Assembly (NCBI RefSeq): GCF_031453615.1
Contig: NZ_JAVIZT010000001.1
Coordinates: 186,001 to 250,000, forward strand
Reading direction: 5' to 3'
Origin: Microbacterium sp. SORGH_AS_0428
GTDB taxonomy: Bacteria; Actinomycetota; Actinomycetes; Actinomycetales; Microbacteriaceae
DNA: 64,000 bases
Shown here piece after piece: positions 1 to 9,391 of this stretch; positions within the stretch are counted from its first letter, which is position 1; each line of letters begins with the position of its first letter. The position numbers and the translations under genes are program-made. The notes under the pieces were generated by a model. The model saw only the letters and a list, made by a program, of their open reading frames with translations, ran no database searches and was not told where the DNA came from.

Positions 1-83
1 GCGTGGATCCGCCGCGCAGCGCGGGCGACCGCGCCCGCTGAGCTCCTCTCGCGCATCCGGCCCACGCGCGACAGGATGGGGGC

Positions 84-689
84 GTGCACACCCCCGACAA
101 CCCGCTGATCGTCGCCGATGTCGCTGCGTGGCGCGCGTGGCTGGACGAGCACGAGCACGACGATGAGGGTGTGTGGCTCGTGCTTGCCAAGAAGGGCACC
201 ACCGAGCCCACCACCCTGACCTACGACGGAGCGCTCGACGAGGCGCTGTGCAGCGGCTGGATCGATGGCCAGAAGCGCGGACGTGATGCGGCGACGTTTC
301 TGCAGCGCTACACGCCGAGACGTCGCGCGTCGCTGTGGTCGCAGCGCAATCTGATGCTGGTCGCCGGTCTCATCGACGCGGGGCGGATGCGGCCGCGCGG
401 ACAAGCGGAGATCGACCGCGCCAAAGAGGACGGGCGGTGGCAACGCGCCTACGCCGGGTCGGCCACGATCGAGGTGCCCGATGACCTCCTGGCCGCGCTC
501 GCTGCCGAGCCTGCCGCTGCGGCGCTCTTCGAACGCCTCGACGCGACGAACCGGTACGCGGTCCTGCACCGGGTGGCCACGGCCACGCCGTCGGCGCGAG
601 CGGGGCGCATCGCGCGGCTCGTCGCGATGCTGGCCGAAGGGAAGACTCCGCACCCTCTGGGAGAGCCGCGCGGCCCGCGGCTCACGTAG
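84..689 (+). CDS. YdeI/OmpD-associated family protein
   Basis: A 201-aa soluble protein of the YdeI family, named after an Escherichia coli gene linked to peptide resistance; no enzymatic reaction is established. The family hallmarks are the N-terminal WRAWLDEHE segment, then EALCSGWIDGQ and LQRYTPRR around residues 55-80, and a C-terminal basic region. Length is normal for the family. The GTG start follows a CAGGAT hexamer by 6 nt and no Shine-Dalgarno is visible, so initiation is probably leaderless. The stop TAG (687-689) forms the first half of the -10 of the next gene. Family call is firm, cellular role is not known. Confidence 0.85.
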   Translation: MHTPDNPLIVADVAAWRAWLDEHEHDDEGVWLVLAKKGTTEPTTLTYDGALDEALCSGWIDGQKRGRDAATFLQRYTPRRRASLWSQRNLMLVAGLIDAGRMRPRGQAEIDRAKEDGRWQRAYAGSATIEVPDDLLAALAAEPAAAALFERLDATNRYAVLHRVATATPSARAGRIARLVAMLAEGKTPHPLGEPRGPRLT

Positions 690-692
690 GCT
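687..692 (+). promoter_or_regulatory. -10 hexamer of the zinc dehydrogenase gene
   Basis: TAGGCT lies 6 nt before the ATG at 699, which predicts transcription starting at or next to the start codon. The TAG is also the stop codon of the preceding gene. No clear -35 is visible. Confidence 0.5.
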
Positions 693-698
693 CGGATC

Positions 699-1748
699 AT
701 GCTCGCAACCGTCATCCACGCCGCCCGAGACATCCGCGTCGAAGAGGTCCCGCGTCCGCAGTTGTCCACGGGGCGCGACGCGATCGTCCGCGTCGTCGCC
801 GCGTGCGTGTGCGGCTCGGATCTGTGGCCCTACCGCGGGGTGACGTCGACGGAGCGTCCACACCGCATCGGCCACGAGTTCGTCGGTGTCGTGGAGGAGG
901 TCGGCGATGCCGTCGAGGACGTCCGCGTCGGCGACTTCGTCATCGCGCCGTTCTACGTGTGCGACGGCACCTGCGTGAACTGCCGCAACGGCGTCAGCAC
1001 CTCCTGCCTGAACGGCGGGTGGTGGGGCAGCGACGTGCGCGAGGACGGCTTCGCCGATGGCGGCCAGGGCGAGTTCGTCCGCGTCCCCCTCGCCGACGGC
1101 ACCCTCGCCGTCGTTCCCGGCCCGGTCGAGGCCGAGGAGATCCCCGGTCTGTTGACGCTGAGCGACGTCATGGGCACGGGGCACCACGCCGCGGTCTCCG
1201 CGGGAGTGGGCCCCGGCGACAGCGTTGCGGTCGTCGGCGACGGCGCCGTCGGCCTGTGCGCGATCATCGCCGCGAAGCGACTGGGCGCGACGACGATCAT
1301 CGCGATGTCTCGTCACCCCGAGCGGCAGGCGCTGGCGCGTGAGTTCGGTGCGACGCACATCGTCGCCGAGCGCGGCGAGGAAGGCATCGAGAAGGTCCGC
1401 GAGCTGACCGACGGCATCGGCGCCGACCGCGTCCTCGAGTGCGTCGGCACGAAGGAATCCATGGACCAGGCGCTGCGCTCGACGCGCCCGGGCGGGATGG
1501 TCGGCTACGTGGGAGTCCCGAACGGTGGTCCCGAGCTGCCCGTGCGCACCATGTTCGGCTCGAACGTCGGCGTCAACGGCGGTGTGGCACCGGTGCGCGG
1601 CTACATCGAGGAACTGCTCCCGGATGTACGATCCGGAGCGATCCGGCCCGGCCTCGTGTTCGATCTCGAGCTTCCGCTGCGCGAGGCCGCCCAGGCGTAC
1701 GCGGCGATGGACGAGCGCCGCGCGACGAAGGTCCTGCTGCGTCCGTGA
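699..1748 (+). CDS. Zinc-dependent alcohol dehydrogenase family protein
   Basis: Medium-chain dehydrogenase/reductase of 349 aa, expected to oxidise an alcohol or polyol with NAD(P)+. The N-terminal GroES-like domain carries the catalytic zinc ligands in CGSDLW (about residue 38) and GHEFVG (about 60), and the structural zinc cysteines in CDGTCVNCRNGVSTSC (about 88-103). A Rossmann domain follows with VVGDGAVGLCAI near residue 180. Length fits the family exactly. The start has a -10-like TAGGCT 6 nt upstream and no ribosome-binding site. Substrate cannot be read from sequence; the neighbours are unrelated, so no pathway is suggested. Confidence 0.88.
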   Translation: MLATVIHAARDIRVEEVPRPQLSTGRDAIVRVVAACVCGSDLWPYRGVTSTERPHRIGHEFVGVVEEVGDAVEDVRVGDFVIAPFYVCDGTCVNCRNGVSTSCLNGGWWGSDVREDGFADGGQGEFVRVPLADGTLAVVPGPVEAEEIPGLLTLSDVMGTGHHAAVSAGVGPGDSVAVVGDGAVGLCAIIAAKRLGATTIIAMSRHPERQALAREFGATHIVAERGEEGIEKVRELTDGIGADRVLECVGTKESMDQALRSTRPGGMVGYVGVPNGGPELPVRTMFGSNVGVNGGVAPVRGYIEELLPDVRSGAIRPGLVFDLELPLREAAQAYAAMDERRATKVLLRP

Positions 1749-1813
1749 GCCGGCGCGTGGTACGCCCGGCGGGCGAGGGAGTGAGCGAGTCGGTGGCGAC
1801 AGGAGACGACACG

Positions 1814-2374
1814 ATGGCGCAGTCACAAGCGACGACCTGGCTTCTCGTCGACGGGGAGAACATCGACGCGACACTGGGCGGCTCGATCCTCGGCCGCCGC
1901 CCGCAGCCGGACGAGCGTCCGCGCTGGGATCGCCTGCTGGCATTCGTCGAGCGCACCTGGGGAGGGCACGCGCGCGGGCTCTTCTTCCTGAACGCCTCCA
2001 CGAACCTTCCGATGACCTTCGTCCAAGCGTTGACGGCGCTCGGCTTCGAGCCGGTCCCGCTGTCGGGGCCGGCGGAGGCGAAGGTCGTCGACATCGCCAT
2101 CCAGCGCACTCTGCGCGCGCTGCGCGAGCGCGACGACGACGTCGTGCTCGTCAGCCACGACGGCGACTTCGTGGAGGATCTCGCACCCCTCGCCGACGGC
2201 GACCGGCGGGTCGGCGTGCTTGCGTTCAACGAGTTCCGAAACACCGGTTATGCCGCACTCGGCGGGATCACCTTCTTCGACATCGAGTACGACGCGCAGG
2301 CGTTCGATGCGCCCCTGCCGCGCATCCGTGTGATCCCGATCGACGAGTTCGACCCCACGCAGTTCCTGCGCTGA
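1814..2374 (+). CDS. NYN domain protein (PIN-like nuclease fold)
   Basis: A 186-aa protein with a NYN domain, a PIN-related fold found in predicted RNA-cleaving enzymes. Acidic residues that would bind metal are visible in LLVDGENID (near the N terminus) and in VVLVSHDGDFVEDL (about residues 111-124), plus an Asp in KVVDIAIQ. The open frame extends upstream into the preceding gene, but the ATG at 1814 is chosen because AGGAG sits at 1801-1805 with 8-9 nt spacing and the homologous part begins immediately after. The C terminus follows the NYN core without another domain. RNA target unknown. Confidence 0.8.
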   Translation: MAQSQATTWLLVDGENIDATLGGSILGRRPQPDERPRWDRLLAFVERTWGGHARGLFFLNASTNLPMTFVQALTALGFEPVPLSGPAEAKVVDIAIQRTLRALRERDDDVVLVSHDGDFVEDLAPLADGDRRVGVLAFNEFRNTGYAALGGITFFDIEYDAQAFDAPLPRIRVIPIDEFDPTQFLR

Positions 2375-2391
2375 GCGCTGCCGCCGCCGGC

Positions 2392-2832
2392 TCAGAGGGA
2401 CAGCTGGTAGTGGATGAAGCCGCTGCGCGTCGCGACCTGGTCGTACAGTGCCCGCCCGCGGGTGTTCGTCTCCGCGGTCAGCCAGTACACCTTGGTGCAG
2501 CCCGCATCCTTCGCCCACTCCCGGACGTGGCCGATGAGTGATCGGCCCGCGCCGGTGCCGCGTGCGTCAGAGGAGACGAACAGGTCCTCGAGGTAGCAGT
2601 AATCGCCCCTGGACCACGTGGCCTGGTGTGTCAGCCAGTGCACGAGCCCGATTGCGCGCCCCTCCCGCCAGGCGATCGCGCCGTCAACCCCGGATGCGGG
2701 ATCGACGATGCGGTCGAAGGTGTACTGCGTGACATCGTCGGTGAGTTCCGTCTCGTAGAACTCCAGGTATCCCTGCCAGAGCTCGAGCCAGGCGGCGTGG
2801 TCTTCGGCGCGGACGGTGCGGATCTCCAGCAT
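2392..2832 (-). CDS. GNAT family N-acetyltransferase
   Basis: A 146-aa single-domain acetyltransferase that would transfer an acetyl group from acetyl-CoA to an unidentified amine. The acetyl-CoA binding loop is visible as DARGTGAGRSLI in motif A (about residues 88-99), preceded by the strand YCYLEDLFVS, and a C-terminal TNTRGRALYDQV helix is typical. It is convergent with the NYN gene, ending 17 nt from it. The start ATG is 6 nt behind a TAGGCT hexamer on the minus strand. Substrate unknown. Confidence 0.87.
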   Translation of the reverse strand: MLEIRTVRAEDHAAWLELWQGYLEFYETELTDDVTQYTFDRIVDPASGVDGAIAWREGRAIGLVHWLTHQATWSRGDYCYLEDLFVSSDARGTGAGRSLIGHVREWAKDAGCTKVYWLTAETNTRGRALYDQVATRSGFIHYQLSL

Positions 2833-2838
2833 CCGATC

Positions 2839-2844
2839 AGCCTA
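2839..2844 (-). promoter_or_regulatory. -10 hexamer of the GNAT gene
   Basis: Minus-strand TAGGCT separated by 6 nt (GATCGG) from the ATG at 2832, predicting a leaderless mRNA. Confidence 0.5.
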
Positions 2845-2912
2845 GAGCCGCCGCCTCGACGCGGTCGTCGGGCAGTGTCGTTTCCGCTGGGCGACAGGTG
2901 TCAGAGAAAGTG

Positions 2913-2942
2913 TTGCCCGTCAGTGATTGTTCTCGCTAACAT
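2913..2942 (+). promoter_or_regulatory. Candidate promoter of the GH43 gene
   Basis: TTGCCC (2913-2918) and TAACAT (2937-2942) are separated by 18 nt, upstream of an approximately 125-nt leader. The rest of the 243-base interval 2833-3075 holds no gene that I can support. Confidence 0.4.
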
Positions 2943-3075
2943 GCAGGCGTCGCCCACCGGACGAAGATCGTTCGGCCCCGCGTCCTGCAGGGGCGAGGCC
3001 CGAGTGCGGCGGCTGTTCGTGGCGCCGGGAGGGCGGCACGATGCGGCGCGATGGTGCGCGGAAGGGGAGACATCA

Positions 3076-6000
3076 GTGACGATCATGAACCCGAGGAAGC
3101 GCGCAGGGCGCCTCCTGACCCGAGCGGCAGCTCTGACGGCCGCCGTCGCGACCACCGTCTCCGGTGCGGTTGTGAGCACGGCGGCTGCGCGAGCAGCGGA
3201 TGACGACCCCTGGTCGGGCCAGGGGAAGAGCTTCACCTCTACCCAGACCGCCGCGGACACGTTCACGAACGCCATCATCGGATCGGACGTCCCCGACGTC
3301 GCGACGATCCGCGTGCCGGCGGGTACGGCCGGTGCGGACAGGGACACCTACTACATGATCTCCACGACCATGGAGCTCACCCCCGGCGCCCCGATCCTGC
3401 GTTCTTACGACCTTGTCAACTGGGAGATCGTCAACTACGTCTACGACGTCATGGAGGTCACCGACACCAACGCGTTGCGCAACGGCTACAGCGCGTACGG
3501 GCAGGGGCAGTGGGCCAGCACCCTGCGCTACCACGACGGCACGTTCTACGCGCTGATGAACAGCAACAACAACGGGCACGCGTATCTCTTCACGACCACC
3601 GACATCGAGAAGGGACAGTGGGAGAAGCACAGCTACAACCGCAGCTTCCACGACCCGAACATCTTCTTCGACGGCGACACCCCCTACATCGTCTACGGCA
3701 GCTCTTCGATGCAGATCGCTCAGATGAGCCCCGACTTGCACAGCGTGATCAGCGATCGCGTGGCGGCCACCACGACCAGCGCGATCAACAACACCGGCCT
3801 GAGCACATCGGACGTGATGGGCGGCGGCTGGGAGGGGAACCAGGTCGAGTACATCAACGGGTATTACTACGTCCTGGGCATTGCCTGGGGAAAGTACGGC
3901 CGCCAGGCCATCGTGCTGCGTTCCAAGAGCCTGCTCGGCGCCGCCGCATCCGACCCCTACGAAGTCCGCGTCGCGGTGGGGTCCAATCTCGTCGCGCAGG
4001 GCGGCTTCATCGGCACAGGCGACTCGTCGACACCGCAGTGGGCCTTGCTGTTCGGCGACGACTATCCGACGGGCCGTGTCCCCGTTCTCGTGCCCGTCGC
4101 GTGGGACGCCGCTGACAAGGACGCCTGGCCCGTGTTCGGAACCGGCGTCTACGGAAGCTCCCAGGTACCGCTGCCGGGCGCTCAGCCGATGCCGGTCGCG
4201 CTGAGCGCGCCCGACAGGCGCAAGGCCGAGTCGGCGAGCGTCGTGACCTCCGACCGGTTCGACAACGACGCCGAGCCCCGCGACTTCCACAACCCCAATG
4301 TGCCCGAGCCCGAGGTCGTGGTGCCCGAATCCCGAGGCGAGCACATCGCCAACGGCACGATCGAGGGCGGTACGACGGCGTGGCAGTCCCTGGGCGGAAC
4401 GACGCTCGGGCTCGGCTACTCCACGCGCCACCAGGGGTCCATGTCGCTGAAGGTCAACGGTCGCACAACCGATGGTGCGGGCGCAGCGCAGACGGTGACC
4501 ACTCTCCAGCGCGGGGCCACGTACGCGGTCTCCGCGTGGGTGCACTATCGCGACGCCGGTGTGGATCCGGCGAACTTCGCACTCACTCTCAGTGACACGA
4601 ACGGCCACTCCTACGTGATGGCGCAGACCAGTGTGCCGAAGGGCTCAGCCTCGGCCGCGACGACCTTCGTGCAGGTCTCCGGTGAGTTCACCATTCCCGC
4701 GGAGCTGGACATCGCCAACGCGAAGGTCTCGATCGTGACCGTCGACTCCGCCATCGTGCCCGACATCTTCTTCGTCGACGACGTGTCGATGGTCGGAGCA
4801 CGGGCGGTCCCGGACTACTACACGGCCGAGGAAGGCGCCGACAACGGCTCCCACCTGGCGCTGCCCTGGCAATGGGGGCACAACTCGGACAACAGGTACT
4901 GGTCGCTGACCGATCGAGACGGCTGGCTGCGTCTCACGAACGGCCGCGTCGTGACCGGCACGGCGAACAAGCAGTACCAACTGACGTACTTCGAGGAGGC
5001 GCGCAACACCCTCTCGCAGCGCACGTTCGCTCCGGCCTCGTCCGCACAGACCCGGCTGGATTTCGGTGCGCTCAACGACGGCGACGTCTCGGGTCTCGCC
5101 GTCTACAACCGGCAGGTGAGCTACATCGGCGTGGCCAAGGACGATGGACGGTTCACGCTCGGTGTCGTCAACCGTCCGGTTCGCGACTACACGGACCAGG
5201 AGTCGATCGCGACGGCGGAGGACTTCGTCGCCAGCGTGGCCGTGCCGGAGGGCACGACCACGGTGCTGTTGAAGGCAGACCTGAACATGCGGAAGTCCGG
5301 TGCGGACCGCAACACGGTCCGGTTCCTCTACAGCTGGGACGGCGTCACCTGGAACGCGCTCGGAGGAGCCCAGCCGAAGCGCGCCTCGTGGGAGTCGAAG
5401 CACTTCAAGGGTCAGCGGTTCGGTCTGTTCAGCTACGCGAAGCAGACGACCGGCGGGCACGCCGACTTCGACTACTTCTACCTCTCCGATGTGTTGAGCG
5501 CAGATGGGACCGCCGTGGACACGGGCGATCTCGACTGGCTTGTGCGGGAGGCATCCGGTCTGGACCGGCGCGACTACACGGGTGCGTCGTGGGCGAGGGT
5601 GGAGGCGGCGCTGGCCTGGGCGACGTCCGTCGCCGGCGCCACGACGCAGAACGAGGTCGACGCGCCGGCTCAGGCCCTGAATCGCGCGATCGCCGATCTC
5701 GAGGAGCTGCCGGCGGCGACCCCGGTCGTCTCGGCCACGGTGAGTTCCGATGCTGCTCAGGTCTCAGGGTGGTATCCCGCCGCGGTGTCGGTCGCGCTGG
5801 CACTGAACGAGCGGGCGAAGGCCGACATCCGGTATCGGATCGACGGCGGGGCCTGGTCGGAGTACGACGACGAGATCGTGGTCGCCGACTCCGGATCGCA
5901 CACCGTCGACTATCTGGCGAGCGTGGCGGGTGAGCCCGTCGCGGAGTCGGGCGGCACCGCATCCTTCTCCATCGACGTCGACGCTCCTGTCACGACGGCG

Positions 6001-6708
6001 ACAGTGGACGCCGTGGCGCGCACCGTGCACCTGACTGCGGTCGACGCGCATGCCGGGGTCGACCGGATCGAGTATCGGATCGGCGACACCGGGGCGTGGT
6101 CGCGTCTGGACGGTGTGGTCACCGTCGGCGACGATGCGAGCGTCATCGGCTACCGGGCGGTGGACGTCGTCGGGAACATCGAGGCCGTGCAGACGACCAC
6201 TGTGCCGGCCGTTGCGGGGCCGTCACCCGGTCCGTCGCCGGCCGGGACGACACAACCCACCGCCCCGACGGGCGTCGTGGCGCCCTCCGCCGACGACCTG
6301 ACGGCACAGCGACAGGGCGAGGTCACCGGGCCGGCGACGGTGCGGCGGGGCGGCTGGCTGACGTTGACGCTCGGGAACGTCCAGCCGGGGACCGAGGTTC
6401 ATGTGTGGATGTTCTCGACGCCGACCTACCTCGGGAAGGCCACGGTCGGTGCGGCGAAGACCGTCACCGTCAGCGTGCCCGCAACGATGAGTCTGGGAGC
6501 GCATCGCGCGGCTGTCGCCGGCGCCGACGGCTCCGTCATCGGATGGACGCCCGTCACCGTGACGGCAGCGGACGGTTCTCTCGCAGTCACCGGACGAGAT
6601 GCGGCCGGAGTCGCGGTGGTCGTGCTCGGCGCCGCAGTCCTGCTCGCGCTCGGCGCGGTCCTGGTGTGGCGCCGTCGACGGACCGGACGCTCGACCCCGT
6701 CGGCGTAG
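3076..6708 (+). CDS. Secreted, cell-wall-sorted GH43-family glycoside hydrolase
   Basis: A 1210-aa modular exoenzyme, probably an arabinan- or xylan-type glycosidase. Order: signal peptide 1-40 (cleavage near ARA/ADDD); GH43 five-bladed propeller about 60-360 with candidate general base D74 (PDVAT), pKa-modulating D193 (HDPNIFFDGD) and general acid E253 (WEGNQVEY); CBM4/9-like sandwich about 418-575; GH43-associated C-terminal sandwich about 578-808; FIVAR-like helices about 817-879; two OmpL47/Ig-like repeats about 881-1045; Pro-rich linker; a last sandwich; LAVTG at 1169-1173; TM helix and Arg-rich tail. LAXTG is the class E sortase motif. The GTG start is chosen because AAGGGGAG at 3062-3069 is well spaced; an ATG at 3085 is the alternative. 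Substrate is inference. Confidence 0.85.
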   Translation: MTIMNPRKRAGRLLTRAAALTAAVATTVSGAVVSTAAARAADDDPWSGQGKSFTSTQTAADTFTNAIIGSDVPDVATIRVPAGTAGADRDTYYMISTTMELTPGAPILRSYDLVNWEIVNYVYDVMEVTDTNALRNGYSAYGQGQWASTLRYHDGTFYALMNSNNNGHAYLFTTTDIEKGQWEKHSYNRSFHDPNIFFDGDTPYIVYGSSSMQIAQMSPDLHSVISDRVAATTTSAINNTGLSTSDVMGGGWEGNQVEYINGYYYVLGIAWGKYGRQAIVLRSKSLLGAAASDPYEVRVAVGSNLVAQGGFIGTGDSSTPQWALLFGDDYPTGRVPVLVPVAWDAADKDAWPVFGTGVYGSSQVPLPGAQPMPVALSAPDRRKAESASVVTSDRFDNDAEPRDFHNPNVPEPEVVVPESRGEHIANGTIEGGTTAWQSLGGTTLGLGYSTRHQGSMSLKVNGRTTDGAGAAQTVTTLQRGATYAVSAWVHYRDAGVDPANFALTLSDTNGHSYVMAQTSVPKGSASAATTFVQVSGEFTIPAELDIANAKVSIVTVDSAIVPDIFFVDDVSMVGARAVPDYYTAEEGADNGSHLALPWQWGHNSDNRYWSLTDRDGWLRLTNGRVVTGTANKQYQLTYFEEARNTLSQRTFAPASSAQTRLDFGALNDGDVSGLAVYNRQVSYIGVAKDDGRFTLGVVNRPVRDYTDQESIATAEDFVASVAVPEGTTTVLLKADLNMRKSGADRNTVRFLYSWDGVTWNALGGAQPKRASWESKHFKGQRFGLFSYAKQTTGGHADFDYFYLSDVLSADGTAVDTGDLDWLVREASGLDRRDYTGASWARVEAALAWATSVAGATTQNEVDAPAQALNRAIADLEELPAATPVVSATVSSDAAQVSGWYPAAVSVALALNERAKADIRYRIDGGAWSEYDDEIVVADSGSHTVDYLASVAGEPVAESGGTASFSIDVDAPVTTATVDAVARTVHLTAVDAHAGVDRIEYRIGDTGAWSRLDGVVTVGDDASVIGYRAVDVVGNIEAVQTTTVPAVAGPSPGPSPAGTTQPTAPTGVVAPSADDLTAQRQGEVTGPATVRRGGWLTLTLGNVQPGTEVHVWMFSTPTYLGKATVGAAKTVTVSVPATMSLGAHRAAVAGADGSVIGWTPVTVTAADGSLAVTGRDAAGVAVVVLGAAVLLALGAVLVWRRRRTGRSTPSA

Positions 6709-6844
6709 CGGCCGACCGACCCAGGGTCGAGAACGAGGCCTCCCGGCGCGAGGCAGGGGACGTCGTCCGGAAGGGCGGCGTCCCCAGCACGTCCCGTGTC
6801 GGGGTCGCTCTCAGGCCGCATCGGGCGAGGATCGTCCGCCGGGC

Positions 6845-7501
6845 TCAGTCGTGCGGATTGCGGCGGAAGGTCAGATGCGAGACACCGCCCGGCGCTGACT
6901 CGCTGGAAGCCTCGTAGTCCGCCTCCCAGCCGCGAAGGTCGTCCCAGAGCCGGATGCCGTCACCGAGGATGAGGGGCGAGATGCCGACGTGCAGGTCATC
7001 GACGAGTCCTGCGCCCAGGAACTCCCGTGCCGTGCGGGCACCCCCGCCGATCCGCACGTCCGCTCCGCCCGCGGCGTAGATCGCCCGAGCGAGGACGGCT
7101 GCCGGCGTGTCCTGGACGAAGTGGAAGACGGTACCGTTCGCCATCTCGATCGTCGGGCGCTCGCGATGCGTGAGGACGAAGACGGGGACCTCGAAAGGAG
7201 GTTCGTCCCCCCACCATCCGCGCCACTGCGGGTCGTCGCCGTGCAGGTGGAGGCCGAACATCCCCGCGCCCATGATCTCGGCGCCGATCCCTTCGAAGTA
7301 GCGTGCGGCGTACGCGTCGTCGACACCGGTGGTCCCCGCTCCGCTCTCGTCATGCAGCACCCGGCGACGGAACGTCCGCGTCGCGACGTAGGCGGCGGTG
7401 AGGCGTCCCCAGTCGTCGCCGAAGGGGTTCTCCGGGGTCTGGTCGGTCGTGGTGGCGAATCCGTCCAGGGAGATGTTGAGGTCGAGGCGCACGCGGGTCA
7501 C
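6845..7501 (-). CDS. Dihydrofolate reductase family protein (RibD C-terminal-like)
   Basis: A 218-aa member of the RibD_C/DHFR superfamily, NAD(P)H-dependent reductases related to riboflavin biosynthesis RibD and to DHFR. The N-terminal strand VRLDLNISLDGFAT is characteristic; later segments FEVPVFVLTHRER, DVRIGGGARTAREFL and DDLHVGISPLILGDGIRLWD match the cofactor-binding half. Length is usual for the stand-alone family. Start GTG at 7501; no convincing ribosome-binding site. It is convergent with the GH43 gene across about 136 bases that hold nothing I can name. Natural substrate of this branch is unknown. Confidence 0.85.
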   Translation of the reverse strand: MTRVRLDLNISLDGFATTTDQTPENPFGDDWGRLTAAYVATRTFRRRVLHDESGAGTTGVDDAYAARYFEGIGAEIMGAGMFGLHLHGDDPQWRGWWGDEPPFEVPVFVLTHRERPTIEMANGTVFHFVQDTPAAVLARAIYAAGGADVRIGGGARTAREFLGAGLVDDLHVGISPLILGDGIRLWDDLRGWEADYEASSESAPGGVSHLTFRRNPHD

Positions 7502-7645
7502 ACTCGAGGATCCGGCCGCGCGGGGCGCGTGTCAACATCCGCGCGGCGACGGGCTCACGCGCCGGAGACAGTGGCGTGCTTGCCGGGGGAGCGGATGCGG
7601 GGCACGATGATTCCGGCGGCGCGCGTACGCCAAAGGGGGTGCAGC

Positions 7646-9364
7646 ATGGTGCGTCGGGTGCGCGAGGCGATCCGCCGCGCCTTCCTGACGTGCGCCGACG
7701 CGGTCTCCGGCGGGGCGTTCCTGACGCGGTGGAGCGCCCTTCTGTCCTTCATCGTCGCCAGCACGGTCAGTGTCCCGACCATCGCCGATGCGACACTGCA
7801 GGGGTACGCCGCCGCCGTGCTGGTCGGTGCTCTCGGCTGGATCGTGCTCTCGCTCATCGTGCTGCCCGCCGCTGTCGCCGAGCGTCGGCTGAAGGCGCCT
7901 CGGGCGCGGGCGGTCGTGGTCCTGGCCGCATTGCTCGTTGCGGCACTCGTGCGCGCGCCCGTCAACAACGCCGTCAGCGTGCTGCTGTGGGGCACCCCCA
8001 CGACAGGGGCGTGGGGTCCACGGACGCTCACCAACGTCGTCACGACGCTGGTCGTCTTCGGTGTCGTGGGCGTCGCGACGACCCAGTTCGCGCGTCGCCG
8101 TCTCGTCGCACAGCGTCTGTCTGCTGCCCTGGTGCTGATGGGCGATCGCCTGGCACGCGCCCAGGAACAGGTGACGCGGGCGGATGCGGTCCTGGCCGAG
8201 GCGGTCAGCGAGCTGCGCTCGGGCCGGGACGCGGTGCTGGCGGGTGGCGTGGACTTCGACGCCGTGCGGACCTACGCGGAGCAGGTGCGCGAGACGAGCC
8301 ACCGGTTGGCCGCACTGGCGGAGGACGAGGGAGCTCACCCGGACGCACCCGCCGAGCACAGGTACTCTGCACCGGCCGGTCCGGCACCGGTGGTGCTGAT
8401 TCCGACTCCCTGGCTCGTCGTCGCGCTCGTCTACAACGTCGCCTCGCTGCCGTTCGCGCTCACCGCCGGACCGCCTGCCGCCGTCGGCATCGGGTACCTC
8501 GGGGTGTGCCTGCTCGACATCGCCGCGGGAGCGGTGACCCGTCTCCCGCGGCTGCGCGGATCGACCCCCGGCACCGTGCGGCCCGCCGTGTTCATCGGGA
8601 CATGGCTGCTGGCCGGGATCGGCGTCGCGCTTCTGACCCTCGCGCTCTTTCCCGAGGTCAGGATGCTGAGCGTGGTCGGTGTGGTGGCCATCCCCGCCGC
8701 AGCGACGGTGCTGTCGCTGTGCGTGGATGCGATGCGGCGCGTGCGCTCCGCCGAGTACCGCTCGGCCCGTGTGCTGGCGCGGGTCGCACAGCGGGTCGCG
8801 GCGAGGCAGGCTCAGGCGAGCCCGCGACTCGCCCGAGCGTCGAGCCTGCTCCATGGCCGTGTGCAGGGCAGATGCGTGATCCTGGCGGCTCAGGCGGACG
8901 ACGGGTCACCCTCGGCGGAGGACATCGCGGTGTTCCGCACGCAGACGGACAACGCCTTCGACGCCATCCTCGACCGCGTGTCGGACCCGAAGAGCGCGCC
9001 CGCGTCGGGCCTCGCCGGATCCGTCGAGAGTCTCCTGTCCGCCTGGAGCGGTGTCGTCACGACCACTCTCGAGCTCGACGCGATCGCAGCTCTCGCTCTG
9101 ACCGATCCGGTGACGGCCGCCCGTGCGGTCGACGCGGTCAATGAAGCCCTCGTGAACGCCGTCAAGCATTCCGCCGCGCGTGTCGCCGCCGTCGCGATCT
9201 TCGGGATGGCCGACGGCGGCGTGCGTGTCCGCGTGTCGTCGCGCGGCACTCTCGCCGCATCCGCCGGACGTTCAGCCGGGCTGGGGACGAGAGCGATGGG
9301 GATCGCGATCAGCCAGCAAGGCGAGGACGTCGTCCTGGACTCGGTGCTTCCCGCCACAGGGTGA
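7646..9364 (+). CDS. Orphan histidine-kinase-like membrane protein
   Basis: A 572-aa protein with two membrane blocks. About four hydrophobic helices lie in residues 30-160 (for example TLQGYAAAVLVGALGWIVL and NVVTTLVVFGVVGVA). A soluble, coiled stretch covers about 165-245, and three to four more helices cover about 250-370. The C-terminal 170 residues look like a DHp plus HATPase module: LLHGRVQGR (H403) resembles the LHxxVQ box of NarL-partner kinases, VNEALVNAVKH matches an N box, and GLGTRAM a glycine-rich lid. No response regulator is adjacent. The start ATG has AAAGGGGG at 7632-7639, 6 nt away. Kinase activity is not certain because the catalytic boxes are divergent. Confidence 0.65.
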   Translation: MVRRVREAIRRAFLTCADAVSGGAFLTRWSALLSFIVASTVSVPTIADATLQGYAAAVLVGALGWIVLSLIVLPAAVAERRLKAPRARAVVVLAALLVAALVRAPVNNAVSVLLWGTPTTGAWGPRTLTNVVTTLVVFGVVGVATTQFARRRLVAQRLSAALVLMGDRLARAQEQVTRADAVLAEAVSELRSGRDAVLAGGVDFDAVRTYAEQVRETSHRLAALAEDEGAHPDAPAEHRYSAPAGPAPVVLIPTPWLVVALVYNVASLPFALTAGPPAAVGIGYLGVCLLDIAAGAVTRLPRLRGSTPGTVRPAVFIGTWLLAGIGVALLTLALFPEVRMLSVVGVVAIPAAATVLSLCVDAMRRVRSAEYRSARVLARVAQRVAARQAQASPRLARASSLLHGRVQGRCVILAAQADDGSPSAEDIAVFRTQTDNAFDAILDRVSDPKSAPASGLAGSVESLLSAWSGVVTTTLELDAIAALALTDPVTAARAVDAVNEALVNAVKHSAARVAAVAIFGMADGGVRVRVSSRGTLAASAGRSAGLGTRAMGIAISQQGEDVVLDSVLPATG

Positions 9365-9391
9365 CTGCGCCGCCCGCGGAGGCGGACGCTC

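Noticed and set aside
1..83. Possible 3' end of a gene stopping at TGA 39-41
   Set aside because: Only 13 codons are visible and they match nothing I recognise; other frames are open too.
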